DNA of 64,000 nucleotides from Thermodesulfobacteriota bacterium (GTDB taxonomy: Bacteria; Desulfobacterota; GWC2-55-46). The DNA lies in the NCBI GenBank assembly GCA_030583865.1, contig CP129479.1, positions 1,190,744-1,254,743 of the forward strand, written 5' to 3'. The notes below the pieces were generated by a model, which was given only the letters and a program-made list of their open reading frames with translations, ran no database searches and was not told the origin of the DNA. Below are positions 26,296-34,821 of this stretch, piece by piece. The position numbers were made by a program, and so were the translations under genes. Positions within the stretch are counted from its first letter, which is position 1. Each line of letters opens with the position of its first letter.

Positions 26296-27341
26296 TATTT
26301 GCTCTCCTCTTTTTTCCTGGGCTCTCCCGTCTTTACGCCGTAGTGCTCAAGTATCTTCGCGCCTATCTCGGAGGTTATCTGGGGGTGCTCGCGGAGGAAC
26401 GCCCTGGCTGATTCGCGCCCCTGGCCGAGCCTCTCGCCGTTGTAGGAGAACCACGAGCCGCTCTTCTCGACTATGTCGACGCCGCTCCCGAGGTCGAGGA
26501 TGTCGCCCTCCCTGGATATGCCCTCGTTGAAGAGTATGTCGAACTCCGCGTCCCTGAAGGGCGGGGCGAGCTTGTTCTTCACGACCTTTACCCGTATCCT
26601 GTTCCCTATTACCGACTCGCCCTGCTTTATCTGGCCTATCTTCCTTATGTCGAGCCTTACCGAGGCGTAGAACTTGAGGGCGTTCCCGCCCGTGGTGGTC
26701 TCGGGGCTCCCGAACATGACGCCGATCTTGTGCCTTATCTGGTTTATGAATATGACGCAGGTGTTGGATTTGCTTATCGTGGAGGTGAGCTTCCTCAGTG
26801 CCTGGCTCATGAGCCTGGCGTGGAGGCCCATGTGGGAATCTCCCATCTCGCCCTCGAGCTCGGCCCTGGGCACGAGCGCCGCCACCGAGTCCACGACGAT
26901 AAGGTCTACCGCGTTGCTCCTTATGAGGACATCGGCTATCTCGAGCGCCTGCTCGCCGGTGTCGGGCTGGGAAAGGAGAAGCTCGTCGACGTTCACGCCG
27001 AGCTTTTTCGCGTACGAGAGGTCGAGCGCGTGCTCCGCGTCTATGAAGGCGACCGTCCCGCCGAGCTTCTGCGCCTCCGCGGCCACGTGGAGGGTGAGGG
27101 TGGTCTTGCCAGAGGACTCGGGGCCGAACACCTCGACGACCCTGCCCCTCGGGACGCCGCCTATGCCGAGCGCTATGTCAAGGGCCGTAGAGCCGGTCGA
27201 TATGGCCGAGATCTCCGCCGGCGCGGCGCCGTCCTTCCCGAGCTTCATTATCGAGCCCTTGCCGAACTGCTTCTCGATCTGGCTTATGGCAAGGTCTATT
27301 GCCTTGGTCTTGTTTGCCGAGGTTCCGGGCGTGGTCGACAT
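26295..27341 (-). CDS. recA: Recombinase RecA
   Basis: 348 residues, standard length. [14 protein letters not shown] at the N-terminus, Walker [14 protein letters not shown], Walker [13 protein letters not shown], loop L1 ([20 protein letters not shown]), and loop L2 ([18 protein letters not shown]). The ATG 27341 has GGAGG nine bases upstream. I could not identify a convincing LexA box in the 50-base leader. It is translationally coupled to pilT. Confidence 0.98.
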   Translation of the reverse strand: MSTTPGTSANKTKAIDLAISQIEKQFGKGSIMKLGKDGAAPAEISAISTGSTALDIALGIGGVPRGRVVEVFGPESSGKTTLTLHVAAEAQKLGGTVAFIDAEHALDLSYAKKLGVNVDELLLSQPDTGEQALEIADVLIRSNAVDLIVVDSVAALVPRAELEGEMGDSHMGLHARLMSQALRKLTSTISKSNTCVIFINQIRHKIGVMFGSPETTTGGNALKFYASVRLDIRKIGQIKQGESVIGNRIRVKVVKNKLAPPFRDAEFDILFNEGISREGDILDLGSGVDIVEKSGSWFSYNGERLGQGRESARAFLREHPQITSEIGAKILEHYGVKTGEPRKKEESK

Positions 27342-27391
27342 CTATGCGCCTCCGTTTAAAATTTATGTTCCTGAGAGTCTGTCCCTTATCT

Positions 27392-27970
27392 TCAGGCCTT
27401 AAGAAAGGCCTCTTTCATGGCCGTGTACTCGGCCCCCTTGGGCCTTAATACGCTTTTAAAGAGTACGACCGAGTAGACCGTGAACTCCGTTTTTAAAGGG
27501 GGGCTTGCCTCGGAAAGGGCGCTCCCCATGAGCATCGAGTCTTCGGGCGTCTTTATCCTGCAGAGCGTGAGGTGAGGGGAGAACTCGCGCTCCTCAGGCT
27601 CGAAACCGAGCGGGATTACGTTATCCTCGACCCTTTGCTTAAGCTCCGTAAGCTCCGCGCTCTCTCCTATCCCTGCCCATATCACCCGGGGCCGCCTCTT
27701 ATTGGGGAACGCGCCTACGCCCTCCACGGTGAGCTTGAATGGCCCGATGCCCGATGCCGCGCTTTCAAGCCCGGCCCCGAGCGTATCGATAAGCCTTTCG
27801 TCAGTCTCGCCAAGGAACTTGAGGGTCAGGTGCATGGACTCGGGCCTTGCCCAGTTTATCGACCTCGACCCCGGGTCGAGCAGGGCCTGAACCGAGCGGA
27901 GAGCCTCTTTCACCTCCGAAGGGATCCTTATGGCTATGAAGGCCCTTATATCGTGCCTCCCACCAGGCAA
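27392..27970 (-). CDS. thpR: RNA 2',3'-cyclic phosphodiesterase ThpR (LigT family)
   Basis: 2H phosphoesterase, about 185-192 residues. Both HxTx motifs are present: HLTLKFLG and HLTLCRIK. It hydrolyses 2',3'-cyclic phosphates on RNA and was first known as an RNA ligase. The start is uncertain. No ATG is available; the family normally begins MRAFIAI, and here IRAFIAI begins with ATA at 27949-27947 preceded by GGGAGG at an ideal distance. The TTG at 27970, used here as the outer limit, lacks a Shine-Dalgarno and lies at the edge of a repeat. Confidence 0.85.
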   Translation of the reverse strand: MPGGRHDIRAFIAIRIPSEVKEALRSVQALLDPGSRSINWARPESMHLTLKFLGETDERLIDTLGAGLESAASGIGPFKLTVEGVGAFPNKRRPRVIWAGIGESAELTELKQRVEDNVIPLGFEPEEREFSPHLTLCRIKTPEDSMLMGSALSEASPPLKTEFTVYSVVLFKSVLRPKGAEYTAMKEAFLKA

Positions 27971-27975
27971 TCTCT

Positions 27976-28050
27976 AACAGGCTGCCGAAAAAGACTTTTG
28001 AGAGAAACTTTCATACAGAAAGGTTCTTTCAAAAGTCTTCAGCCCCTGTT
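27976..28050. repeat. Compact palindrome between pncC and thpR
   Basis: AACAGGCTGCCGAAAAAG at 27976 resembles a family A end. Perfect inner stem AAGACTTTTGA/TCAAAAGTCTT, further GAAACTTTC/GAAAGGTTC pairing, and outer AACAGG.../CCCCTGTT. It overlaps the pncC stop and may end its transcript. Confidence 0.65.
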
Positions 28051-28533
28051 AAAAGGGTTTCCTCTTATTCCCAGGGCGGCCCCCAGCATCCCCAGCGCCG
28101 CCTCGGCTGACTGCCTTTTTACGGCCTTCCTTCCGCCCCTGAAGAGGAACCTCCTGACCATCATGCGATTCCCCTTTGAGACGGCTATATAGACGAGCCC
28201 CACGGGCTTTTTAGGCGTCCCGCCGCCCGGCCCGGCTATGCCGGTCACGGCGGCTGATATGTCGGCTTTGAAGGCCTTTCTGGCCCCTTGGGCCATCTCT
28301 CCAGCAGTCTCCCTTGAGACTGCCCCGTATGAGGCGAGGGTTCTGCTTTTGACCTTGAGCATGCGGGCCTTTACCGGATTGGCATAGGCTATGACCGCGC
28401 CCTCGAAATAATCCGAGCTCCCGGGTATGTCCGTTATCATGCTCGAAAGGAGCCCGCCGGTGCAGGATTCCGCGATTGCGAGCTTGAGCCCCTTTTTCCT
28501 CAGGGCTTCTCCTATAAGGGCCGGGAGTGTCAT
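28039..28533 (-). CDS. pncC: CinA C-terminal domain nicotinamide-nucleotide amidohydrolase
   Basis: 164 residues, a stand-alone CinA C-terminal domain. LAIAESCTGGLLSSMITDIPGSS contains the conserved SCTGG, followed by GVIAYANPVK-like AVIAYANPVKARML, and VTGIAGPGGGTPKKPVGLVYIA. It deamidates nicotinamide mononucleotide to nicotinate mononucleotide in NAD salvage. The competence-linked N-terminal half is absent. The order pgpA-pncC-thpR-recA is a common bacterial arrangement. Confidence 0.92.
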   Translation of the reverse strand: MTLPALIGEALRKKGLKLAIAESCTGGLLSSMITDIPGSSDYFEGAVIAYANPVKARMLKVKSRTLASYGAVSRETAGEMAQGARKAFKADISAAVTGIAGPGGGTPKKPVGLVYIAVSKGNRMMVRRFLFRGGRKAVKRQSAEAALGMLGAALGIRGNPFNRG

Positions 28534-28562
28534 TCAAGGAGCCTCCGGTTAATTCATTCGCG

Positions 28563-28646
28563 GTCATTGCGAGCGTAGCGAAGCAATCTTGTCGTCAGAT
28601 AAGATGAGCGCATTGAGATTGCTTCGGAGCAAGCTCCTCGCATGAC
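28563..28646. repeat. Family C palindromic repeat (GTCATTGCGAG type)
   Basis: GTCATTGCGAGCGTAGCG and AAGCAATCT (28563-28589) face AGATTGCTTCGGAGC and CTCGCATGAC (28616-28646) as an imperfect inverted repeat. Such 'GTCATTGCGAG...AAGCAATCT' palindromes are widespread in bacterial intergenic DNA. It is the only copy seen here, in the pgpA-pncC gap. Confidence 0.7.
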
Positions 28647-28681
28647 GGCAAAATGGGAATTAATCAGGGCCTTACCTTGAC

Positions 28682-29131
28682 TCAAATGAGCCAGAGCACC
28701 GCATGGGCAGAGACATTGGCATATACCCCGGCGACGAGGTCGTCCAGCACTATGCCGGCCCCGCCGCCAAGACGCCTGTCCATGAGCCCGGCCGGATAGG
28801 GCTTAAGAATATCAAAAAACCTGAAAAGAATAAACACCAATATTGCGTTGAACGGCGTGAAAGGGATAAGGAATATGCCAACAAGATACCCGCTTATCTC
28901 GTCGGCTATTATCGACGGGTGGTCCTTTCCGCCGAGCGCCCTTGAGGCCTGTCCGGATACGGCGATGGAGGCCGCTATGACCGCGAGAGCGATGAGGGCC
29001 TGCGACTCTATCGAGAGCCCTCCAGCGAGCCAGGCGATGAAGACACCCCATAGCGTCCCGAAGGTCCCTGGCATGAAGGGTATCCTTCCCACGTACGCGC
29101 CTGTAGCTATGAAAACCATCGCTTTTTTCAT
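28682..29131 (-). CDS. pgpA: Phosphatidylglycerophosphatase A
   Basis: 149 residues, integral membrane. Conserved PgpA pieces: GRIPFMPGTFGTLWG, the DEISGYLVG motif with IIADE, FRFFDILKPYPAG and GIVLDDLVAGVYAN. Three to four membrane helices. It removes phosphate from phosphatidylglycerophosphate to give phosphatidylglycerol. It lies 30 bases after rodA on the same strand. Confidence 0.93.
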   Translation of the reverse strand: MKKAMVFIATGAYVGRIPFMPGTFGTLWGVFIAWLAGGLSIESQALIALAVIAASIAVSGQASRALGGKDHPSIIADEISGYLVGIFLIPFTPFNAILVFILFRFFDILKPYPAGLMDRRLGGGAGIVLDDLVAGVYANVSAHAVLWLI

Positions 29132-29160
29132 TGGTTTCCCTGGTTAGTTGAGGCGCTGTC

Positions 29161-30252
29161 TCAGAAGATGAAGCGCCGCATCTTTATATTGAGGAGTATC
29201 CCGGCGGATATCATCGAGGTTATGAGGAACGAGCCGCCGTAGCTTACGAACGGCAGCGGCACCCCGACCACGGGAAGCATTCCGGTGACCATGCCCAGGT
29301 TTATGGCTATTTGCCAGAAGAACATGGACGTTATGCCGAAGGCCACCAGGAACCCGAACCTGTCCTTGGAGCTCGACGCGGTATTGAGGCCTGATATGAC
29401 GAAGGCCAGGAAGAGGCCCAGGAGGACAAGGGCGCCCACGAGCCCCCATTCCTCCGCTAAGGCCGCGAATATGAAATCGGTGTGGTGCTCGGGGAGGAAC
29501 ATGAGATTGCCCTGGGTCCCCTGGAGGAAGCCCTTCCCCAGGAAGCCGCCCGAGCCGATGGCTATCTTGGACTGCATGACATGGTAGCCGGAGCCGAGGA
29601 GGTCCGACTCCGGGTTCATGAAGCTTGATATCCTGGCCTTCTGGTAGTCCTTGAGGAACATCCACCCGAGCGGCGCCATTCCCGCAAAGGCCGCGCCGAG
29701 GCCGGCTATGACCCTGAAGCGTATCTTCACGACAAAGGCCATGGACCAGAATATGAGCCAGACGATTATGCCGGTCCCGAGGTCCGGCTGTTTCGCTATG
29801 AGAAGGAAGGTGACCATCATGATGACGCCGGGGGGGATGAGGTCCTTCAGGCCCATGCCCCTTTCAGGGACCTGCTTCTCGTTAAAGTACCTTGCGAGCA
29901 TGACTATGAGCGCCAGCTTTGCGAACTCCGATGGCTGGAGCGAAAAGAACCCGAGGGATATCCACCGCCTGGCCCCTCCGAAGGAGCTCCCGATGAAATA
30001 TACGGATATGAGGAGGAGTATGGATGCCCCGTATATGAAATACGCGCTCCGTTCAAGATAGGAATAATTGACCACTATCGCCAGGAGCATGAGGCATGAG
30101 CCTATGACTATCCAGTACACGTCCTTCTTGTACACGGAAGGCATCTGGACGTGCGTGGCGCCGTATATGCTCACGAACCCGACGCAGACGAGCGCTGCTA
30201 TCAGCCCGAGCATCACCCAGTCGAAATGCGTGAACAGCCGCCTGTCTATCAT
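29161..30252 (-). CDS. rodA: Rod shape-determining SEDS glycosyltransferase RodA
   Basis: 363 residues, about ten membrane helices. SEDS motifs: GSSFGGARRWISLGFFSLQPSEFAK, KQPDLGTG, and the C-terminal GVPLPFVSYGGS. RodA polymerises glycan strands in the elongasome together with PBP2. Its ATG overlaps the mrdA stop (ATGA). Confidence 0.96.
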   Translation of the reverse strand: MIDRRLFTHFDWVMLGLIAALVCVGFVSIYGATHVQMPSVYKKDVYWIVIGSCLMLLAIVVNYSYLERSAYFIYGASILLLISVYFIGSSFGGARRWISLGFFSLQPSEFAKLALIVMLARYFNEKQVPERGMGLKDLIPPGVIMMVTFLLIAKQPDLGTGIIVWLIFWSMAFVVKIRFRVIAGLGAAFAGMAPLGWMFLKDYQKARISSFMNPESDLLGSGYHVMQSKIAIGSGGFLGKGFLQGTQGNLMFLPEHHTDFIFAALAEEWGLVGALVLLGLFLAFVISGLNTASSSKDRFGFLVAFGITSMFFWQIAINLGMVTGMLPVVGVPLPFVSYGGSFLITSMISAGILLNIKMRRFIF

Positions 30253-32168
30253 CTGGAGGCCCCCGCGCGCACGGACGCGACCCCGGCAGCATTTCCTTCC
30301 AGAGCGCCCGAATCGGCCTTTAACCCGTCAGGGAGTTCTCCTGGCTCGCCAAGGTAGGCCTTGAATATCTCTCTCGCGACCGGAGCCGCCGCGGTCGCGC
30401 CGAAACCGCCGTGCTCGACTATGACGACGACCGCTATCTGCGGGTCGTCGTAGGGGGCGAAGCCCGCGAACCACGCGTGGTCGCGGAGCTTATAGGGTAT
30501 GGACTCGACGTCCCTGGTCCTCTTTATGAGCCTCGCGACCTGGGCAGTGCCGGTCTTTCCGGCTATCTTCAAATCGGTAGTCCTGCTCAAGAACCTTGCC
30601 GTCCCGCCGTCCTCATGGGTGACGCCCGCGAGCCCGTTCCTCACGTGCTCCATCGTCTTCTCGGAGATGCCAAGCTCGCCGTTTTTCTCAGGCTCGGGAT
30701 TATAGACCACCTTGCCCTCCGGCGTCGTTATCTCGTCCACGAGTATGGGCTTCCAGAGCGTGCCGCCGTTGGCTATGGCGGCATAGGAGTTAAGCAGCTG
30801 CAAAGGGGTGGTGAGCATATAGCCCTGCCCTACGGATACGGATATGGTCTCGCCCTCGTACCACTTGGTCTTGTATGCCTTCCTCTTCCACTCGGACGAC
30901 GGCACGAGCCCCGGTTTTTCGCCATGCAGCGGCACCCCGGTCTTCGAGCCGAAGCCGAACCTCCTGCTGTACTCCGCGAGCCGGTCCACCCCGAGCTTGA
31001 GCCCCACCTGGTAGAAGAAGGTGTCAGACGACTGCACGATGGCCTTGTGGACGTTTATGTGGCCGTGCCCCTCTTCCTTCCAGTCGCGGTAGGCCCTGCC
31101 TGCGAACCAGAAGGACGGGCCCGAGAATATCTTGGTGCCCGGGGCTATAACGCCTTCCTCTAGCGCCGCCGCCGCGTGTATGGGCTTGTAGGTGGACGCA
31201 GGCGGGTACTGCCCCTGTATGACACGGTTATTGAGGACGTTGAACGGGTTGTCGATAACCGCCTTCCATTCCGCCGGAGTCATGCGGGACGAGAGCGCGT
31301 TCGCGTCGAAGGAAGGGGAGCTGACCATCGCGAGTATCTTCCCTGTTTTCGGGTCCATTGCCACGGCGGCCCCGACCTTGTCGCGCATGGCGGCCCAGGC
31401 CGCGACCTGGGTCTTCACGTCGATGGTGAGCCTCAGGTCGTTCCCGGGGTAGGGCGGCCTCCAGTTGACGACCCGTATCTTCCTCCCCACGGCGTCTACC
31501 TCGACCTCCTTGCCGCCGTCCACGCCGCGCAGTTCCTTCTCAAAGTACTTCTCGAGACCGTATTTGCCGACGAGGTCGCCGGCGGAGTACTTCTCCCCTT
31601 CGGATTCCCGCTCTTTAAGCTCCTTCTCGCTTATCTCGCCCAGGTAGCCGAGGACGTGGGAGACGGCCTCGCTGAATACGTACGACCTCTTGGGCGCGAC
31701 TTCGAGCAGCACCCCGGGCATCTCGAACCTGAAGCTCTCGACCCTGGCCGTCTCCTCCCAGGTAAGGTCCTGCTTGAGCTTCACCGCCTGGAACGGCGGC
31801 CTCTTTTTCGATTTTTCAAGCTTGTCGTCGATGTCCTCGACTTCGATATCCACGAGCCCGGTGAGCATGCGCTTGGTTGCGTCCCAGTCTTTTACGTCCT
31901 CAGGCACGATGTAGAGGTCGAAACCAGGGCGGTTCTCCGCCACCTTCACCCCCAGCCTGTCATAAATTAGGCCTCTCGGGGCCGCGGCCTTTATGAGCCG
32001 GGTTGCGTTGTTGAGCGAAAGCTCGTGAAAATGCGAATGCTGGAATACCTGCAGGTACCAGAGCCTGGCCGCAAGCATGAAGAAGGCGATGCCCGCCAGG
32101 AGGACGGCGGCATAGACCCGGCCCTTAAGTTCCCGGGGCTCTTTGTCCTTGAAGTAGCTGCCGCTCAA
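30249..32168 (-). CDS. mrdA: Penicillin-binding protein 2 (PBP2)
   Basis: 639 residues. N-terminal membrane helix (about 18-38), a pedestal/dimerisation domain, then the transpeptidase with the three active-site motifs: STYK in YPPASTYKPIHA, SSD in QSSDTFFYQ and KTG in AGKTGTAQVA. It crosslinks the glycan made by RodA. Translation starts at a TTG that overlaps the mreD stop (TTGA), showing tight coupling in the mreBCD-mrdA-rodA operon. Confidence 0.96.
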   Translation of the reverse strand: MSGSYFKDKEPRELKGRVYAAVLLAGIAFFMLAARLWYLQVFQHSHFHELSLNNATRLIKAAAPRGLIYDRLGVKVAENRPGFDLYIVPEDVKDWDATKRMLTGLVDIEVEDIDDKLEKSKKRPPFQAVKLKQDLTWEETARVESFRFEMPGVLLEVAPKRSYVFSEAVSHVLGYLGEISEKELKERESEGEKYSAGDLVGKYGLEKYFEKELRGVDGGKEVEVDAVGRKIRVVNWRPPYPGNDLRLTIDVKTQVAAWAAMRDKVGAAVAMDPKTGKILAMVSSPSFDANALSSRMTPAEWKAVIDNPFNVLNNRVIQGQYPPASTYKPIHAAAALEEGVIAPGTKIFSGPSFWFAGRAYRDWKEEGHGHINVHKAIVQSSDTFFYQVGLKLGVDRLAEYSRRFGFGSKTGVPLHGEKPGLVPSSEWKRKAYKTKWYEGETISVSVGQGYMLTTPLQLLNSYAAIANGGTLWKPILVDEITTPEGKVVYNPEPEKNGELGISEKTMEHVRNGLAGVTHEDGGTARFLSRTTDLKIAGKTGTAQVARLIKRTRDVESIPYKLRDHAWFAGFAPYDDPQIAVVVIVEHGGFGATAAAPVAREIFKAYLGEPGELPDGLKADSGALEGNAAGVASVRAGASR

Positions 32169-32653
32169 TTCTCGTTGTCCTTGAATTTGCGGGGCGTTGC
32201 GAGGTCGGCCGTCTTCTGGAGGAGGGCGAAGACAGCCGGCGCAAGGAGCCCGCTCACCGCTGCCTCAAGGACCATCCCCGGCTGGAAGATCGCACCCAGC
32301 CCGGCGGCCCTGAGGATATAGTACGCGAGCGCGCCTTTCAAGACGGAGGCGGCGAAGACGCCGCCTATCCTGATGGCCGGCGTGGTGAACTGGACGACCT
32401 TCGAGAGGAGGTGCACTGCCGCGAATATGAGGACGAGGGAGAAAGAACTCGCTCCGAGCACCCCTCCGCTCATGGCGTCGTCGAGGTATCCGAGCGCGAA
32501 CGCCGCGAGCGCGCCGTCGACGGCGGCCTTCCTGTGGGCCATGTAGAAGACGATTATGAGCGTGACGTCGGGCAGCGGAAACCCGGCGAGGACCGTGCTC
32601 TTCAAGGCCAGGTATGCGATTGTAATGGGGAGGAAAAGAAGGAACTCTTTCAT
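32165..32653 (-). CDS. mreD: Rod shape-determining protein MreD
   Basis: 162 residues, five or so hydrophobic helices, poorly conserved sequence. Recognised by size, topology (FLLFLPITIAYLALKSTVL..., PDVTLIIVFYMAH) and position between mreC and mrdA. It links MreC and the wall-synthesis enzymes in the membrane. Its start codon abuts a half copy of repeat family B. Confidence 0.88.
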   Translation of the reverse strand: MKEFLLFLPITIAYLALKSTVLAGFPLPDVTLIIVFYMAHRKAAVDGALAAFALGYLDDAMSGGVLGASSFSLVLIFAAVHLLSKVVQFTTPAIRIGGVFAASVLKGALAYYILRAAGLGAIFQPGMVLEAAVSGLLAPAVFALLQKTADLATPRKFKDNEN

Positions 32654-32700
32654 GGCAACCTCTGAAAATCGCCCTTTTCCCCGGACTCGGCCGGCGCGGA
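32654..32700. repeat. Family B half-copy at the mreD start
   Basis: GGCAACCTCTGAAAATC followed by CTTTTCCCCGGACTC matches the left half of the copy at 19893. The right arm is missing. On the minus strand its end forms the mreD ribosome-binding region. Confidence 0.7.
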
Positions 32701-32711
32701 AAAGGAGAAAG

Positions 32712-33563
32712 CTATTCCGTAACCCGCGGGCGCTCGCTTAAGACAAGCACTTCCTCGAGCTTCTTGATGTCGACCGCGGGGCGGACCTCGATGTGGTTGA
32801 AGAAGTTGTCCCTGGACTTCTCTATCTTGGTCACCTCGCCCACGACAAGCCCCTTAGGGAAGATGCCGGAGATGCCGGAGGTCAGGACCTTGTCCCCGAC
32901 CTGGACGTCGTCAATCACACGCACGTACTTGAGCACCAGCGCGTCGGTGCCGTTCCCCTCGGCAACGCCCTTTACCCTGGTGCGCTGCACTATTACGTCT
33001 ATGTTGGACCGGGCGTCGGTCACGAGGAGGACCCTTGCAGAGCTATTGTGCACGTCGAGCGTCCTGCCGACTATGCCCTGGGGGGCTATGACGGCGTGGT
33101 CCTTCCCGATGCCGTCCGAGAGGCCCTTGTTGACGGCGATGGTCCTCGTCCATCGCTCCATGTTGAAGCCGGTGACAGCCGCGCCCGTCGTACTGAAAGG
33201 CAGGGCGTCCCGGTACTCGAGGACGGCCCTGAGCCTCGCGTCACGCAGTATCTCCTCCAGGAGCCTGTTGTTCTCCTCTTCGAGGTGCGATACGGCGTTT
33301 CTCAATTCGCCGTTTTCCCGGTTCACGCCTACCAGGAGGACGTAGTCCGACCAGACGCCTTTTACGAGGGCCCCGGCGCCGAGGAGCGTTTCCTGGACCG
33401 GGGACAGCGTATACGAGAGGGCCTCTTTCAGCAGGTAGCCCCGTTCGTATCCCTTCCTGTCAGTCAACGCGAGGTGAAGTGAAAAAAACGCCAGGACGGC
33501 GGAAATGAGCACAAGCTGGTGCCTTTTGAGAAAAGAGTAGAAGTTGCGTTCAGAGCCCCTCAT
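32712..33563 (-). CDS. mreC: Rod shape-determining protein MreC
   Basis: 283 residues. A membrane helix at about 13-30, a coiled coil (RENGELRNAVSHLEEENNRLLEEIL, about 78-105), then the beta-barrel MreC domain with DHAVIAPQGIVGRTLDV, VLLVTDARSNIDVIVQ and GDKVLTSGISGIFPKGL. It activates PBP2 in the elongasome. Follows mreB by 54 bases. Confidence 0.95.
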   Translation of the reverse strand: MRGSERNFYSFLKRHQLVLISAVLAFFSLHLALTDRKGYERGYLLKEALSYTLSPVQETLLGAGALVKGVWSDYVLLVGVNRENGELRNAVSHLEEENNRLLEEILRDARLRAVLEYRDALPFSTTGAAVTGFNMERWTRTIAVNKGLSDGIGKDHAVIAPQGIVGRTLDVHNSSARVLLVTDARSNIDVIVQRTRVKGVAEGNGTDALVLKYVRVIDDVQVGDKVLTSGISGIFPKGLVVGEVTKIEKSRDNFFNHIEVRPAVDIKKLEEVLVLSERPRVTE

Positions 33564-33617
33564 TCAGACTGGTTCGCCTCCGTTGGCCGCTGCCGCCGAA
33601 TCCCGGCAGTCGCCCCG

Positions 33618-34649
33618 TCAGTTCGGTATGGTGACTTCCTTTAACAGACGTATCTCGTCCAGGACCTTCCCGGCGCCCTTGACGACGCAGGTGAGGGGGT
33701 CCTCGGCTATCGTTACCGGGAGCTGCGTTTCCTCGCGGAGTATGACGTCGAGGTTCTTAAGGAGCGCTCCTCCTCCCGCGAGCACTATGCCCTTGTCGAC
33801 CAGGTCTGCCGCGAGCTCCGGGGGTGTGGTCTCGAGGACGTTCTTCACCGCCTCGACGAGCGCGTTTATGGTCTCGTTCAGCGCCTCCCGGATCTCCCCG
33901 GACTCTATCTCGAGCGTCGTGGGGATGCCGGTTATGAGGTTCGAGCCCTTTATCTCGAGCCTCTCCGTCTTCTCGTCCGGCATGGGGAGGCCTAGCGTCA
34001 TCTTTATTATCTCCGCGACACCCGTGCCGATGGCGAGGTTGTATTTCCTCTTTATATACTGCACGATGACCTCGTCGAGCTTGTCGCCGCCGATCCTTAT
34101 GGACTTGGACTGGACTATGCCGGCGAGCGATATGACGGCTATCTCGGAGGTGCCGCCGCCTATGTCTACGATCATGTTGCCCGATGGCTCGGTTATGGGG
34201 AGGCCCGCGCCTATGGCGGCCGCCATGGGCTCCTCTATGAGATAGACCTCGGCGGCGCCAGCCGAGTAGGCGGACTCCCTTACGGCCCTTTTCTCGACCT
34301 GGGTTATGCCTGACGGTACGCCTACTATTATCCGGGGGCGGACAAGCAATCTTCTATTGTGCACCTTGGCTATGAAGTACTTGAGCATCTCCTCGGTGAC
34401 CTCGAAGTCGGCTATGACGCCGTCCTTCAAGGGCCTGATGGCCGCGATATTGCCTGGGGTGCGGCCCAGCATGGCCTTGGCCTCCTTGCCGACCGCGAGC
34501 ACCCTTTTGCCCTTGCCGTCTTTTTTTACGGCCACGACCGAGGGCTCGTTGCAGATGATGCCCTTGCCCTTTACGTATATGAGCGTGCTTGCCGTGCCGA
34601 GGTCTATGGCCAGGTCGTTTGAGAAAAGACCCAATAGGTAATTGAGCAT
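33618..34649 (-). CDS. mreB: Rod shape-determining actin homologue MreB
   Basis: 343 residues. Actin-fold phosphate loops: [16 protein letters not shown] near the N-terminus, [20 protein letters not shown], and [15 protein letters not shown] near the C-terminus. [19 protein letters not shown] is characteristic. It forms membrane filaments that guide the elongasome. First gene of the minus-strand block, with a promoter just upstream divergent from ppiD. Confidence 0.97.
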   Translation of the reverse strand: MLNYLLGLFSNDLAIDLGTASTLIYVKGKGIICNEPSVVAVKKDGKGKRVLAVGKEAKAMLGRTPGNIAAIRPLKDGVIADFEVTEEMLKYFIAKVHNRRLLVRPRIIVGVPSGITQVEKRAVRESAYSAGAAEVYLIEEPMAAAIGAGLPITEPSGNMIVDIGGGTSEIAVISLAGIVQSKSIRIGGDKLDEVIVQYIKRKYNLAIGTGVAEIIKMTLGLPMPDEKTERLEIKGSNLITGIPTTLEIESGEIREALNETINALVEAVKNVLETTPPELAADLVDKGIVLAGGGALLKNLDVILREETQLPVTIAEDPLTCVVKGAGKVLDEIRLLKEVTIPN

Positions 34650-34692
34650 TATTACCGTACTCCTATCTGTAATTAATACCTAATTTATGGAA

Positions 34693-34721
34693 TATTAACA
34701 GAAAACATTTCGCACAAGCAA
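34693..34721 (-). promoter_or_regulatory. Putative promoter of the mreB operon
   Basis: On the minus strand TTGCTT (34721-34716), a 17-base spacer, TTAATA (34698-34693). A TAGGAG Shine-Dalgarno precedes ATG 34649. Confidence 0.5.
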
Positions 34722-34730
34722 GGAAAAAAG

Positions 34731-34759
34731 TTGAATTTACATGCGAATTTCATTATGAT
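34731..34759 (+). promoter_or_regulatory. Sigma-70 promoter of ppiD
   Basis: TTGAAT at 34731-34736, 17-base spacer, TATGAT at 34754-34759. Back-to-back with the mreB promoter. Confidence 0.7.
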
Positions 34760-34784
34760 AGCTGTTTAAGAAACATTTCAGTGA

Positions 34785-34802
34785 CCGGGAGCACGCTCCC
34801 GG
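34785..34802 (+). other. Hairpin in the ppiD leader
   Basis: CCGGGAGC-AC-GCTCCCGG, an 8-bp perfect GC-rich stem, followed by GCCTTTCC and then AAGGAGG. It lies about 20 bases after the expected transcription start and could shield the 5' end or slow transcription. Confidence 0.55.
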
Positions 34803-34821
34803 GCCTTTCCAAGGAGGCATG

